NCBI RefSeq assembly: GCF_035046485.1 | Contig: NC_085136.1 | Location: 161,445,963 to 161,509,962, forward strand | Origin: Aedes albopictus | Taxonomy: Eukaryota > Arthropoda > Insecta > Diptera > Culicidae | Length of the DNA: 64,000 bases | Reading direction: 5' to 3' | Shown: positions 32,236-43,676 of the stretch, piece after piece | How the letters are laid out: each line of letters starts with the position of its first letter | Numbering within the stretch: the stretch's first letter is position 1 | The notes under the pieces: model-generated | Databases searched by the model: none | Told to the model about the DNA's origin: nothing | What the model saw: the letters and a program-made list of their open reading frames with translations, nothing else | Program-made: the position numbers and the translations under genes

Positions 32236-33960
32236 AAATATCTGGGGGCATCTATTAGGTACGTCATGCCAAAAATTGGGAATTTTAAAATCCCCCTCCT
32301 CCCCTTCCTGTGCGTCTGCAGCAGTTATAACACATCATAATTATTACATACACTTCACCATCGAGTTTGCCATAAGTGTCGTTACTACACCCAATTATAT
32401 CATTTGATCTAAATACCTACAATAATCAGTATTATACGGATCGATTTCTTTCTGTGTCTGATCTTGGGTACTTTAATTGACACGCCGTGACGTGCAGCTG
32501 TAGAACTCAATCTAATCCACAGATTAACTCTGAGGAGGTAATGATTCGTCACCATCAGCATTTTGTTGACGTAATTGTACCTGTATTAAAATCATATGTC
32601 CAACAAACCGCAGCTACATATCTTAGTAGAGCCATCGAGCTTTGCGTCAGTAAGGACAGTCAGGTGTCAGCATTTTCGACAGACCAGCTTTGAAATTGTC
32701 TGTTTACACCCTTAGTCATGGTCAAGCGCACAACAAAATACGCACCCGTTTCATAATTTACGTTCTGCGGTGGCCGGACTTTCACTACGCTATGATGGCG
32801 GCGTTTCTGCTTCGATGAACAGTTTCCCCAAGGTAACCCAGTTTTGTGGGGCATGTTCTCCTTCACCGAGGAACCGCGCCGAGCGCTTACATATAACCGT
32901 TCTAGGGATAGTAGAACGAATCAAAGGTGCCAGCAGCCAGCTCGACTTTCGACGACTACTACTGTTTTTGCTGATGGCGGTACAAGTATTTCGCTAACGG
33001 GTGCAAAAAGGTGCATTGGTTCGATTCATTCATAGCGCACTTGTTGCAGCTCGTCGTACTAATGAGTCACAGCTTGTATTGATTAGAAACTCACGTTTTC
33101 AATTCACATGCAGTCACGAGTGAACTACACACGAATACGAACTTGTGTATCATCAGATAAATGCTTAGTGAAAAAGGCTTCAAGGCTATTTAGGAAAAAG
33201 ATTGCAAAAAAAAAACAGTAAACGAAATCACAAAACTTCATCTATGTTGCAGAACAAGGCAAGACGAAATTAATTTCTGTAATGCAAAGCTATTCTTTAA
33301 ATATGCATGCACTTCCCGTTATCTATTTCACTGTCGTACTGAATAGCTAACCAATTGAACAACAATCTCAAATCAAGCCGTGCCATTTCCTCGTAGTTCT
33401 GCGAGGCACGTCTTCCCAAACAAAGCCTTTGCAAATCTTGCCCTCCTCAAGATGAACTATAAGTTGAGAAATTCCCCACGCGGCCATCAATCCTATGCAA
33501 CTTCACATTCACTTAATCATAGGAACACGCCGTACCGCGCAATGCCACGCCAAGCCTCACGCCGGTATGAAGCTTGCAGAAAGAGCGGAACAAAACAGAA
33601 TCACCGCAGCCACCAAACAGGTTTCTGACGAATCGTCCACCAGTCGTCGTTGTCGTCGTCGAACGCCGTTCAAACCGTTCAAACCGATTCTACCCTAGCA
33701 TTTAAGTCACCGGTCGTCCGTCCAGCGCACCACAGCCAGCCCGCGCCGGGTCGCCACTCGCAAGTCGACCGACATCGTTGATCGTTGTTGATTGGATCCG
33801 AATAGGGCTGGTAATGATCCTCCCCGACCGCTCAACCCCTAAACAGTGCCAGGCCAGCTAAGCTCTACCCAGTGGAAGCGAGGTGGTGTAGTAGTGCGCG
33901 GCCTGGTTGATGGGAGTTTTTGTTCCGTTCCGTTAACGTTGAACCATTCGTCATTGAAAT
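32236..33960. other. No recognisable gene
   Basis: The CCCCCTCCTCCCCTTCC stretch at about 32291-32308 may be a scrap of the MITE family at 8316. A CGTCGTTGTCGTCGTCG run lies near 33644-33660. Short ORFs (32660-33035, 33380-33698) have no domain. Confidence 0.4.
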
Positions 33961-34140
33961 CATTGTCATCATCAAACATTTGAAAGCAGTTTTTTCGTTC
34001 AAATCAAACATTCTGGTAACGAAAATGGATTCACTGCGTTTCACATGAGGAATGTAATGCAGTGAATACATTTTCTTGGTCATTGTTTTGATGTACAACG
34101 AAAAAACTGCTTTTCTATTACCAAAATATGATGACGAATG
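33961..34140. mobile_element. Foldback MITE (~180 bp)
   Basis: GAAAGCAGTTTTTTCGTT (33982 onward) pairs with AACGAAAAAACTGCTTTTC (34097-34115), and the pairing extends inward to GATTCACTGC/GCAGTGAATAC and outward to CATCATCAAA-type sequence. Boundaries are approximate and no target duplication is certain. Confidence 0.65.
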
Positions 34141-34494
34141 CTTGAGCCTTAAGGCGAATATCCATTCACATCTAGCATGACACTCCTAGAAGCAGAGAGC
34201 GCTCAGTTCGCACATTCATATTTGGTTTTCAGCAAAGACATCGTACATCAAGACTGGTTTACTTCTGTACCAGAAGACTTTTCAGATTGATGTATGATTT
34301 TTTAAGACGAAAAAAAAACAGTGTTTGGAAATTATAAACTGATTCGTGCCAAATTATTGAAATCTATCAGTTTCAATGATTGCACTTGTTACTTCTTGTT
34401 TTTACTTCGGGAGTAATCAACTCTTGCTAAATCACGTTACACCTGCGCAGGTCTGCCAGACAGTGGAGTCATCGAGGTCTCCAAGTTCACTGAG
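34141..34494. other. No recognisable feature
   Basis: AT-rich; a 70-codon ORF at 34376-34588 runs into the next element and is not supported. Confidence 0.45.
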
Positions 34495-34708
34495 TACCGT
34501 AAAACGGGGTAACTTTGACAGTTTTTCAGCAAATTTCCTTAATTTTTTTTTTCATGTAACCGAGTTTTCCCTCGTTTCATATTTTTAAAATAAGTATTGA
34601 GGTATCAGTTTCGTACGAAACTACACGTACGAAACTGATTACACTCATTCCAAGAGGGTATTCTGCTTAGAGGGTTCGAAAAGTCGGTACAAGACTGACG
34701 TATCAGTT

Positions 34709-34993
34709 CTCTCTCTCTCTCTCTTCTTGGTGTAACGTCCTCATTAGGACAAAGCCTGCATCTCAGCTTAGTGTTCTATGAGCGCTTCCACAGTTATTAA
34801 CTGAGAGCTTTCTCTGCCAATGACCATTTTGCATGCGTATATCGTGTGGCAGGCACGAAGATACTTTATGCCCAAGGTAGTCAAGGAAATTTCCTTTACG
34901 AAAAGATCCTGGACCGACCGGGAATCGAACCCGTCACCCTCAGCATGGTCATGCTGACTACCCGTGCGTTTACCGCCTCGGCTATATGGGCCC
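34709..34993 (-). mobile_element. tRNA-derived SINE, copy 2 (GA-tailed)
   Basis: Same family and orientation as 1055-1334: tRNA-like head with B box GGTTCGATTCCCGG on the minus strand (near 34920-34933), and a (GA)n tail at the left end. The duplication GGTATCAGTT occurs at 34995-35004 and at 34601-34610, with a third near copy CGTATCAGTT at 34699-34708 next to the tail. The 88 bp between the two left copies (34611-34698) are extra and start with a small palindrome. Confidence 0.85.
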
Positions 34994-36225
34994 AGGTATC
35001 AGTTATAGATTGTGAATAAAAGATTTGATAATTATGAATATTTTTATTACTTTTAATTGTTCATATGAGCAAGAATCACATTTTCATTTTAGAGTAACTT
35101 TGATAGTTCCCTGAAAAAACACATTAAATCCTAAAAAATAATCTCAGATTGAAATATTAGGACTGCAGGCTTCCCAAAAGTACCGCATCATGATAGCATA
35201 TTGATGGCTGTCACACTCTTATTCCCATGACAGCCTTGTGAATGCATGGTTCATGACAGCCCACAGAATAAAACTCATGCGACCTACAACATCACTGTCG
35301 GGAACTGCTCACATCGTCTGCTTTCGCTGTGCGTTCGTTTGCCGATGACAACCTCGGCTCTCACCCAAACCGTCTCTCGTTGGCTGGACACGAAGTGACG
35401 AAAATCGCTGCGCTCGGCCCGAGCATTTTACTTCTGTTGAACGTGTCGAGTGCCACGCTTAAAATTTTCGATGCATTTAATGTGTTATGTATTTTTTCTA
35501 AGTCTGTAAGTCTAATAGAGTATTTTGCATAGCATTATTTTTATTGGCATGTGAAATGCACTGCCATGTTTTCAATATAAAAGAGAGTTGAATCTCACAT
35601 CAGTGGTATATTTTAGCTAGATTACAATTTTGACAAACGCTGGCAAAAACTTCTTTCCGCCCCTGGGGCATCTTGTGAAAGGCAGATCATGTTTGTAAAA
35701 AAATATTTATTGAGCACATATTTTGTGTCATCTTCGGTAAGTAGGCCTTGACCAGGTTAAACGGTTTTTTTCTTCGCTTGTCAATTTTTTTCTCCTAATT
35801 TCAGATTCAAGTATCGGATATTGGACTTTTACGGAATTGCAGAGCTGTTTTACTTGCTGGATTACTTTAAGCGTTGCTGTTCAAGTTTTGGATTGATTTC
35901 GTTCGTTGTTTTTGGTTTTCGTTCGTTGGAAGTTGGACGGTGGTAGAGTTCAAGTTATCGTTTGTTGCTGGTTGGACGTTTCCCTTGTTGAAGTTCGGTG
36001 TGATTGAAGTCGCTGAAGCTGCTTGTATTGAACTCGTGCCATTTGGAATTTCTACTCGGGTTGTTTCAAGAGCTGCTGTGCAAGTTTGTTCGACGTCGGG
36101 TTTTGTTGAAGTTTGGTGCGTGTCAAGTTAAGTATCATATTTTATTTATTATCCTATTTTCTTACCTTCACTCCATATAGAAAATTACCAATCTAGACAG
36201 AGGATTCCTTTTTTAAGTTTCCATT

Positions 36226-37524
36226 ATGGAAACAGATGAGGGAGGGGAAGAGGGGTCAAAAAATGATCAAATTATTGGAACCTCTTCGGTGAATAAACCT
36301 TTTCGTGTAAAACTTTACCCACCCAGTTTTGCTGGCCCTTTTGTGGTTTATTTCCGGAAGAAACAAAACCCTATTAATGTGTTGCTAATTTCCTCTGAGA
36401 TTTATAAAAAATACAAATCTGTAAAGGAAATTAAAAAAATTTCGCTTGATAAACTACGTGTAGTTTTCGGATCTCGAGATGAAGCTAATGCTCTTCTGGA
36501 ATCCAAATTGTTTTGTAATTCCTATCGTGTGTACGCTCCATGCGATTCATGCGAAATAAATGGAATTATTTATGATGAATTTTTGGACTGTGATGATGTC
36601 ATAAATCATGGTTCTGGTTTTTTTAAGAACAAATCCATTGCCTCGGTTAAGGTTTTGGATTGTGTTCGTTTATCGAAATTGTATTTTGATGGAACTAGTT
36701 CCAAATATGTTCACTCAGATTGTATCAAAATAACATTTTCCGGTTCAGTTCTACCGGATTATGTTAAGATTGATCAAGTCATTTTCAGCGTGAGACTTTA
36801 TTACCCCAAACTCATGCATTGTGATCGATGTCTTCTGTTTGGTCACACTTCCAACTTTTGCTCAAACAAACACAAATGTGCTAAATGTGGGGAACCACAT
36901 TCTACATCTGATTGTGTCAAACAGTCAGATAAATGTATTTATTGTAATCAAAAACACAATTCTTTAAAAAAATGTGTTGTTTATATTGAAAATCAAACAA
37001 AATTCAACCAAAAAATTAGATACAAAAATCATGCTTCGTATGCTGAAATAACAAAATCTTCCAATGACGTTTCTACTCCCAATCCATTTGACATCTTACC
37101 AGATAATGAGATTGTTGGATCATCTGTTAGTTCTAACAATTTCGTCTACAAACCTCCTACAAAAAGGAAAAAAATAAATAAAAAATCATCTAATGATCAA
37201 CATAACTTTTCGGAACCTCAACCATCTACTTCTTTTGATGCACATTTTCCACCCCTTAGTGCTTCCGCCCCTTCAAAAACTATTCCTGGTTTTAGGAAAA
37301 TTGAATCTGATCCAACTCAAAACAGTAATGAACAATCTTCGAACAATATGACAAATGAATCCTCCAATAATTCCGTTTTGAGCATTTTGGAAGAGTTAAT
37401 TGATTTTTTGGGACTGAGTGATTTCTGGAAAAAAATTATCAAATTAATTTTACCCTTTTTGTCTTCTCTTTTGGAAAAATTGAACACATTTGGACCCCTT
37501 ATTTCTTCATTATTTTCATCTTAA
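36226..37524 (+). CDS. I-clade LINE ORF1, zinc-knuckle RNA-binding protein
   Basis: 432 codons. It is the nucleocapsid-like partner that coats the element RNA. Three Cys/His knuckles lie at about residues 199-212 (CDRCLLFGHTSNFC), 218-230 (CAKCGEPHSTSDC) and 237-250 (CIYCNQKHNSLKKC), the arrangement usual for I, Jockey and R1 ORF1 proteins. The N-terminal 190 residues probably form the RNA-recognition-like fold of this family. Residues about 270-380 are Ser/Asn-rich and low complexity, and the last 45 residues are hydrophobic and leucine-rich, possibly for multimerisation. Its stop codon overlaps the ORF2 start as TAATG at 37522-37526, suggesting coupled termination-reinitiation. The frame is intact. 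Confidence 0.88.
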   Translation: METDEGGEEGSKNDQIIGTSSVNKPFRVKLYPPSFAGPFVVYFRKKQNPINVLLISSEIYKKYKSVKEIKKISLDKLRVVFGSRDEANALLESKLFCNSYRVYAPCDSCEINGIIYDEFLDCDDVINHGSGFFKNKSIASVKVLDCVRLSKLYFDGTSSKYVHSDCIKITFSGSVLPDYVKIDQVIFSVRLYYPKLMHCDRCLLFGHTSNFCSNKHKCAKCGEPHSTSDCVKQSDKCIYCNQKHNSLKKCVVYIENQTKFNQKIRYKNHASYAEITKSSNDVSTPNPFDILPDNEIVGSSVSSNNFVYKPPTKRKKINKKSSNDQHNFSEPQPSTSFDAHFPPLSASAPSKTIPGFRKIESDPTQNSNEQSSNNMTNESSNNSVLSILEELIDFLGLSDFWKKIIKLILPFLSSLLEKLNTFGPLISSLFSS

Positions 37525-39344
37525 TGGCTTCCAAAAATAGCAGTCATGACCTTCACGTTTTGCAATGGAATTGCCGCAGTGTTATTCCAAAAATAGACAG
37601 ATTGAAAGTTTTGTTATCAAATTTTGATATAGACATATTTTGTTTAAATGAAACATGGTTAGTGCCTTCTAAATTTTTTCGTATTCCAAATTTTCATATT
37701 ATTCGCAAAGATAGGGAATTACCATTTGGCGGAGTATTGATTGGCATTCGTAATGATATTGAATTTAAATATTTGAATTTGCATTTGCAAGGCCAATCAC
37801 AAATAGAATGTATTGCTATTTCAATTAAAAAAGAAAAACATAATTTTTCTATTGCTTGTTTTTATATTCCTCCCAACGCTAGTTTTTCTTTGGCACAAAT
37901 TAGAGATATATTACAGCAAATTCCTTCTCCATTTTATATATTAGGAGATTTCAATGCTCATAACTTAGCATGGGGTAATGACAGAATTGATGGTAGAGGT
38001 TCCTTAATTATGGATTTGATTGATGAACTAAATTTAAATATTTTAAATGATGGTTCATATACTAGGATTGCTGTGCCTCCTAGTAACCATTCGTGTATTG
38101 ATTTGTCACTTTGCTCGAATAATTTGACATTTCAATCATCTTGGTCAACTATCAATGATCCAAACGGTAGTGACCATTTACCAATTTTGATTCGTATGCA
38201 CATTGCTGTTAGAAATAAATTAATTAACGAGCCTAGTGTTTTTGATTTGTGCAAAAATGTTAACTGGACAAAATTTTCTGATTTTATATCTATTTCTGTA
38301 ATATCAAATGTAAATTCAGCTTCACCAATTGACAATTATAACAATTTTTCAAAATTAATAATTGATAGTTTGCGTAAATCTCAAACTAAACCATTTGTTT
38401 CGGGTACTGTTAAAAAGGCACGTCCTTCTTTTTGGTGGGATAGTGAGTGTTCCAATGCATTGAAAAATAAATCCGATGCTTTCAAAAATTTTCGTAGATC
38501 AGGCTCCAGAGATAGTTACCTATTGTATTGTAAAGCTGAAGCTCAGTTTACCAGACTTACCAAATTCAAAAAGAGAAATTATTGGAGAAATTTTGTAGAA
38601 AATCTAGACAGTGAAACTTCATTGCCCACTTTGTGGTCTGTAGCACGAAATTTAAGAAATTATGATTCTAATGTTCCTGTAGTTTTGGAATACTCAGAAG
38701 AATGGATTGAAAAATTTGCTTCAAAAGTATGTCCTGACTTTGTTGCTACTTTCATAAATTATAAAACAAATTCTTTAAATTATTTTCCAGAGCTATGTAA
38801 TCCATTCTCCTTGGCTGAATTTAATCTTGCTTTATCTATTACCAAAAATACAGCTCCGGGTATTGATAACATAAAATTTATTGTTTTAAAAAAATTGCCT
38901 GATGAAGGAAAACTTCATTTACTTTCGATATATAACAGCTTCTTTCTTCAAAATATCATTCCTTCCGAATGGCGCTCCATCAAAGTAATAAGTATTCTTA
39001 AGCCTGGTAGAGATCCTTCATTGGCTGACAGCCGAAGACCTATCAGTTTGCTATCATGTTTACGTAAACTCATGGAGCGAATGATTTTAAATCGTCTTGA
39101 ATTTTGGGCGGAAGAAAACAATATTTTTTCTCCTTCTCAATTTGGATTTAGAAGGGGTCGTGGTATGCGTGATTGTGTTTCACTTTTAGCTTCAGAAGTT
39201 CAACTTGCATTTAATCAAAAACAAGATGTAGTTTCTACTTTTCTGGATGTCTCTGGAGCTTATGATTCTGTTCTGATTGATTTGTTGTTCAAAAAAAATG
39301 AACAGTTTGAAAATTCCATGTATAATTTCAAATTTTTTATATAA
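37524..39344 (+). pseudogene. I-clade LINE ORF2, first segment: endonuclease and RT N-terminal half
   Basis: The frame starts at the ATG overlapping the ORF1 stop. The endonuclease is complete by motif: LQWNCRSV (about residues 13-20), CLNETW, LGDFNAHNLAWG (about 138-150), GSDHLPI near 217. RT begins around residue 430 (NTAPGIDNIKF), continues with RRPISLLSCLRKLMERMI and QFGFRRGRGMRD, and reaches the first catalytic block FLDVSGAYDSV near 573. The frame leaves RT similarity after an A8 run at 39291-39298 and stops at 39344. Seven A residues would keep RT in frame. This could be a real mutation, an assembly error in a homopolymer, or a slippage site. Confidence 0.85.
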
Positions 39345-41226
39345 TTTATTTTCATTTAAAATTATGCATTTTTTTCATAATAATTCTTCCAAAACAACAA
39401 GATATAGTTTCTTTGGCCTTCCACAGGGATCATGTTTAAGTCCGTTTTTATACAATTTATTCACTAGTGACATGGCATCCATTATTCCTAATGGTTGCTA
39501 TTTGCTTCAATTTGCTGATGATAATGTTCTTTCCATACGTGGAAAAAGTAGAGATGTTATTGAACATTTTATGCAATGTGCCTTGGATAATTTGGATATG
39601 TGGGCTCATGAAAATGGATTTACATTTTCAGTTCAAAAAACAAAATTTATTTTATTTTCTAGAAAACATTCGCCCATAAGCATTAATTTATTTCTCAATG
39701 GACTTGAAATAGAACAAATTGATGAGTATAAATATCTTGGTATTTGGTTTGATTCTAAATTAAATTGGAACACTCATATTATATACATACAAAAAGTATG
39801 TTCAAGAAGAATTAATTTTCTTCGTACAATTACTGGTACATGGTGGGGTGCAAATCCTTCTGATTTGATAACACTATATAAAACCACTATTCGTTCAGTA
39901 ATGGAATATGGTTGCTTTACTTTTGGAAGTACTGCGCAAACTCATTTTTCCAAACTTGAAAAAATACAATACCGTTGTTTGAGAATTTGTTTAAAACTAA
40001 TGAATTCCACTCATACTCAATCTGTTGAAGTTCTTTCTGGTATTATCCCACTGAAAATTCGTTTTCAGGAGCTAAATAGCAAATTTTTGATAAATTGTTT
40101 TGCAAATAATCATCAAATCATAAGCACTTTGGAGTCGTTATACCAAATTAATCCTACTAATAGAATATTGGATTCCTTTATTCATTGTTCAAATCAAGAT
40201 CTTTTACATGTGCATTCGAATGGGTTTTATGATTTTAAATTAAACATACATACATATGAACCATTAATTGACTTGTCCTTATTTTATGAATTGCGACAAA
40301 TACCAAAGCTTGAACATTCGAAATTTGCAAATTTACTATTTAAACGTAAATTTGATGTATTCAACCCTACACAAATGTATTTTACAGATGGCTCTCTAAT
40401 TGATGGCACCGCAGGTTTTGGAATATATAACTTATTTTCAGCTCATTTTTATAAATTACAATCTCCGTGTTCTGTTTTCATAGCAGAACTCATTGCTTTG
40501 TATTTTACTTGTAACATGATCAAAGATTGTCCGCCCAATTTTTATATAATATGCACTGACAGTTTCAGTTGTCTGAGTGCTTTGAATACTATCAAATTCA
40601 ATTTCAAATCACATCATATCTTGTTGATGTTGAAAAAAATATTGTTTGATTTGCATTATGAAGGATATGTTATTAAATTTGTTTGGGTTCCTGCTCATTG
40701 TAATATTTATGGCAATGAACAGGCGGATTTATTGGCAAAATTTGGGGTTATGCGTGGACAAATTTATCATCGTGATATATTTCCTTCTGAATATTTTCCC
40801 AATCTGAGAAATTATTCTCTAAATGCTTGGCAAATCAATTGGAATTCTAGTGATAAAGGGCGATGGTGTCATTCAATATGTCCCAAGGTGAATCATTTTC
40901 CTTGGTTTAAAAATGTATCTGGGAGTAGAAATTTCATTTGTGCTTTTTCGAGATTGATATCCAATCATTATATTTGTAATAGTCATTTGTATCGTATCAA
41001 CATTGTAGATTCAAACTTATGCGAATGTGGCTTATCGTATGAAGACATTGATCACATTATAATTAATTGTCCTCGGTTTATTGCACCGAGGAAGATATTA
41101 TTTGATAGCCTAATTGCAGCAGGTTTTTCAATTCCTGTATCTATACGGGATGTTTTGGGCTTAAAAAATGAACATATATTGAAACTTTTGTTCAAATTTC
41201 TAAATGAGATTGCCTATTTTGTTTGA
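39299..41226 (+). pseudogene. I-clade LINE ORF2, second segment: RT C-terminal half and RNase H
   Basis: The ORF2 reading continues here in the next frame; an ORF is open from 39277. It has PQGSCLSPFLYNLF, then the catalytic FADDN (FADD codons at 39511-39522), YKYLGIWFDSKLNW, and thumb sequence. RNase H follows: FTDGSLIDGTAGFGIY (near 40381-40430), AELIALYF, CTDSFSCLSAL, and VPAHCNIYGNEQAD near 40690-40730, so all four acidic active-site positions appear present. A terminal Cys/His cluster (CECG...HIIINC, near 41020-41073) is typical of I/Jockey/R1 ORF2. The frame is intact to the stop at 41224-41226. It is a pseudogene only because of the A-run shift. Confidence 0.88.
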
Positions 41227-41550
41227 TACTGTTCCCCTTTTTTTGGTATTCTTTATTTTCAGCCTTGAAGATTCGTTTCTGATGACCCCCTGACCCCTCC
41301 CCCTCCCCCATTAGGATTTCTGGATTTCCGGAGACTCGTTTTACGATTTGGCATGCTGTCAAGAAAGCGGCTCCGTTATGGTTCATTGCCGTGTGAGCCT
41401 TTAGTTTTAAGTTATTTTTGTAATGTTATTTGAAAAGAAAAAGAGGTTTTGTGCCTCTTTGAGAAAGATTTCGTTTTTGAAATGCCGAAATCACTCAAAG
41501 GGGTTTTTCCCTCTTTCTAAATTTCAAGTTAAAATAAACAATAAACAATA
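41227..41550 (+). other. 3' UTR of the I-clade LINE
   Basis: Non-coding, with CCCCTCCCCCTCCCCC near 41295-41310, and ending AAAATAAACAATAAACAATA just before the target duplication. Confidence 0.8.
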
Positions 41551-42059
41551 CACATATTTTGTGAATAACTTTTAGCGTTAAGCCATGTGCTCCCGTGACA
41601 GCCTATGACACCCTTTACGCGACAGCCGGCATGGTTAGCCGAAGATTGTCATCGCCATGCGGCCAACAATACTCACGACGTTTCCCACTCGGCTCGATAC
41701 GACTCGAGTATGCATCTGTCAGGCAAGCAGCCGAAGCAGCGGCTGTTTCAATACATCTTTTGCTTATGCGTGTGCGTGCTGTTGGCGATACATTTCTCAC
41801 TGATGGTATTGCACACGGTAACGAGAGATGGTCTGCACACATAAGAGAGTGTCGATTCAGCCTTGCGCAGGCTGTTGTGAGAAGGATGTACATTTGGAAA
41901 GCCTGATTAGGAGTATGAACATTATGAGAGAAGCCTTGTTGAATATATCATATTGAATTTTTACATCAAAACATGGATTTTTCACAAAATTCTACATATA
42001 AAAATGAGTTTGTGGATTACTGAGTAAAAACCACAGTGAATTTAGCTATCAAAAAGCAT

Positions 42060-42625
42060 ACACACCAAACTTTGATTTTCTCATCCAGCAAAACGAATTG
42101 CTGGATGAGCATCAGCAAATTACATTTTGCTGAAATATCGTTTCTGCTAACTGATTAATCAGCAAACATTGGAAAAGCTGGCTAATCAGCAAAACATTTG
42201 TCAAACACTTACAATTTTCTGTATGAAGTGTTGCTCGCCTCCTCATCCCGACTTCCAAACCGACGTTAGAACTAGCAAAAATCATGAAAACTCCGTCAAA
42301 AAAGTCTTCGGCAGCTTAGAGAATAAAGCGCAATGTTTGAAAGTATGTCTCTTACATTTGTACACTGCTGGCTTAATCAATTTCAGCCTTGATTTCAGCT
42401 AATTAGAAACCATTTAAAAAAGTTTTTGAAAAAAAAAAACAAACAAAAAACGCAGCCGGAATCGAGCGCGGACAAAATTGCTGGTTGACCAGCAAAGTAT
42501 GCTGTCAGAACGAAGTGCTGAACAGCCAAAGAAAATATATTGCTGGATAGATTGCTGTAGGTATCTACAGCATGTCAAAAACCAGCAAAATTTTGCTGGT
42601 TTCCAGCGAATTAAAAATAGTGTGT
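42060..42625. mobile_element. CAGCAAA-rich MITE in element copy B
   Basis: The left end ACACACCAAACTTTGATT resembles the complement of the right end, ACACACTATTTTTAATT. The motif CAGCAAA or TTTGCTG recurs about ten times, in both orientations (for example near 42086, 42112, 42173, 42495, 42585-42600). It interrupts sequence that is continuous in copy A. The target duplication is unclear. No coding capacity. Confidence 0.65.
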
Positions 42626-43483
42626 AAGCTTTGTAAAATACATATTTAACGATACATCAACATGATAACATGCTATTCATGGTGAGTTCTCTTTTTTGGG
42701 TAGTTTTTGAATGGTTCATAAACAAATATTGAATACCACGGATTCAACTACATGAAATTACAAGGGCATTGCATACTTTAAGGCATTTATCGGTATATGG
42801 ATATGTATTGAGCATTGTAAGGATTTCGCGACGATCGTGCAAATGTTCAATCAATGAAAGAACAATTTTCACACATCCAACAACAAAGGAAACAGCGCGT
42901 AAACAAACCGATTAGTTGAAACACCACCCCAAAATGCGCACCCACTGCTAAATTACTGTAGCGGCGACTGCAATCAATGTATGCTGAAACCGGTGTAAGT
43001 GTTGTATAATTCGTGTCGTATGTTCTACCGAGAATTTTGTGTGATTTTGTGAAAACCGTGAATGTTTAAAAAAAAGCAGGTATGTAGTATTCGTTATGAA
43101 TGTAGGTTTTTCCCAGCTTAACTCCCGACAGCGATAGGCTTAGTCAGGTTCAGGCTCCACCACCCTTCACCCAAAATCTTCATCATCATCCTCACCCACC
43201 GAAGTACCAAAACCCACCACGAGATGGACGGCTACCATTCTTGGGCGGCCATGAGGAGTGGCGTAATGGGATCATTAAGAAATAATAAATGGGAGGAGGG
43301 GCAATGACCTAAGTAAGAGGTCATGGACCTCCAAGCGCTCGACGACTCCATGACTGAGGATCACTTACAAAAAGTTCGTCGAGCAAGACAGTTTTGAAAA
43401 GCTAGAGACAAGTTGTGGAAAGAAATTGGAGAAGTGAAAGTTTAAGGAAGTGCAAGTGGAAAGAAGTTTGGTGAAGTGGATAT

Positions 43484-43657
43484 TGTAGTGTCCGCACTAC
43501 TATTATTATGAATATTGTGTGCATAAATCTTAGAGTGCTTGCTGTCACCTACTCGTAGTGGATACATATGTAAATAAAGAAGTCAGTTCTATTCAGACCA
43601 ACGTCGAGTGTACACGTCTCTCCGTGATGCATCCGAAAGCCACCTCCCGACACTACA
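43484..43657 (+). repeat. 5' LTR of the 6.8-kb element
   Basis: 174 bp, identical to 50136-50309, with an AATAAA signal near 43573. It is unusually short, and its ends TGTAGTGTC/GACACTACA form a 9-bp inverted repeat. Confidence 0.9.
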
Positions 43658-43676
43658 TTTGGCTTCGAGGATGAAA
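43658..43676 (+). promoter_or_regulatory. Candidate primer-binding site
   Basis: TTTGGCTTCGAGGATGAAA directly follows the LTR, where the tRNA primer of first-strand synthesis anneals. I cannot identify the tRNA. Confidence 0.55.

Larger units (their letters stand above)
35728..41550 (+). mobile_element. Full-length I-clade LINE (MosquI-like)
   Basis: Target duplication CACATATTTTGTG (13 bp, perfect) at 35715-35727 and 41551-41563 bounds a 5823-bp element. It has a 498-nt 5' leader, ORF1 (36226-37524), ORF2 (37524-41226) and a 3' UTR of about 320 nt. The 3' end is an AATAAACA-type repeat rather than poly(A), as in I elements. ORF2 has an endonuclease, RT and an RNase H domain, which supports the I group; MosquI of Aedes is the closest name I know. 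Coding is very AT-rich. The only break I see is one extra base in an A run in ORF2. Confidence 0.88.
35164..41905. mobile_element. hAT-like DNA element carrying a LINE
   Basis: CAGGCTTCCCAAAAGTACC (from 35166) matches the complement of the right end CAGGCTTTCCAAATGTACA at 16 of 19 positions. Flanks ATTAGGA(C) at 35156-35163 and ATTAGGA(G) at 41906-41913 are the probable target duplication, and T at position 2 and A at position 7 suit hAT sites. Two extra bases (TG) sit between the left flank and TIR. Without the LINE (35728-41550) and its duplicated target, the element is about 0.9 kb and has no transposase ORF, so it is non-autonomous. Confidence 0.65.

Noticed and set aside
34141..34180. 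CTTAAGGCGAATATCC as an end of a TTAA MITE
   Set aside because: No inverted partner was found nearby, so a single terminus is not enough to call an element.
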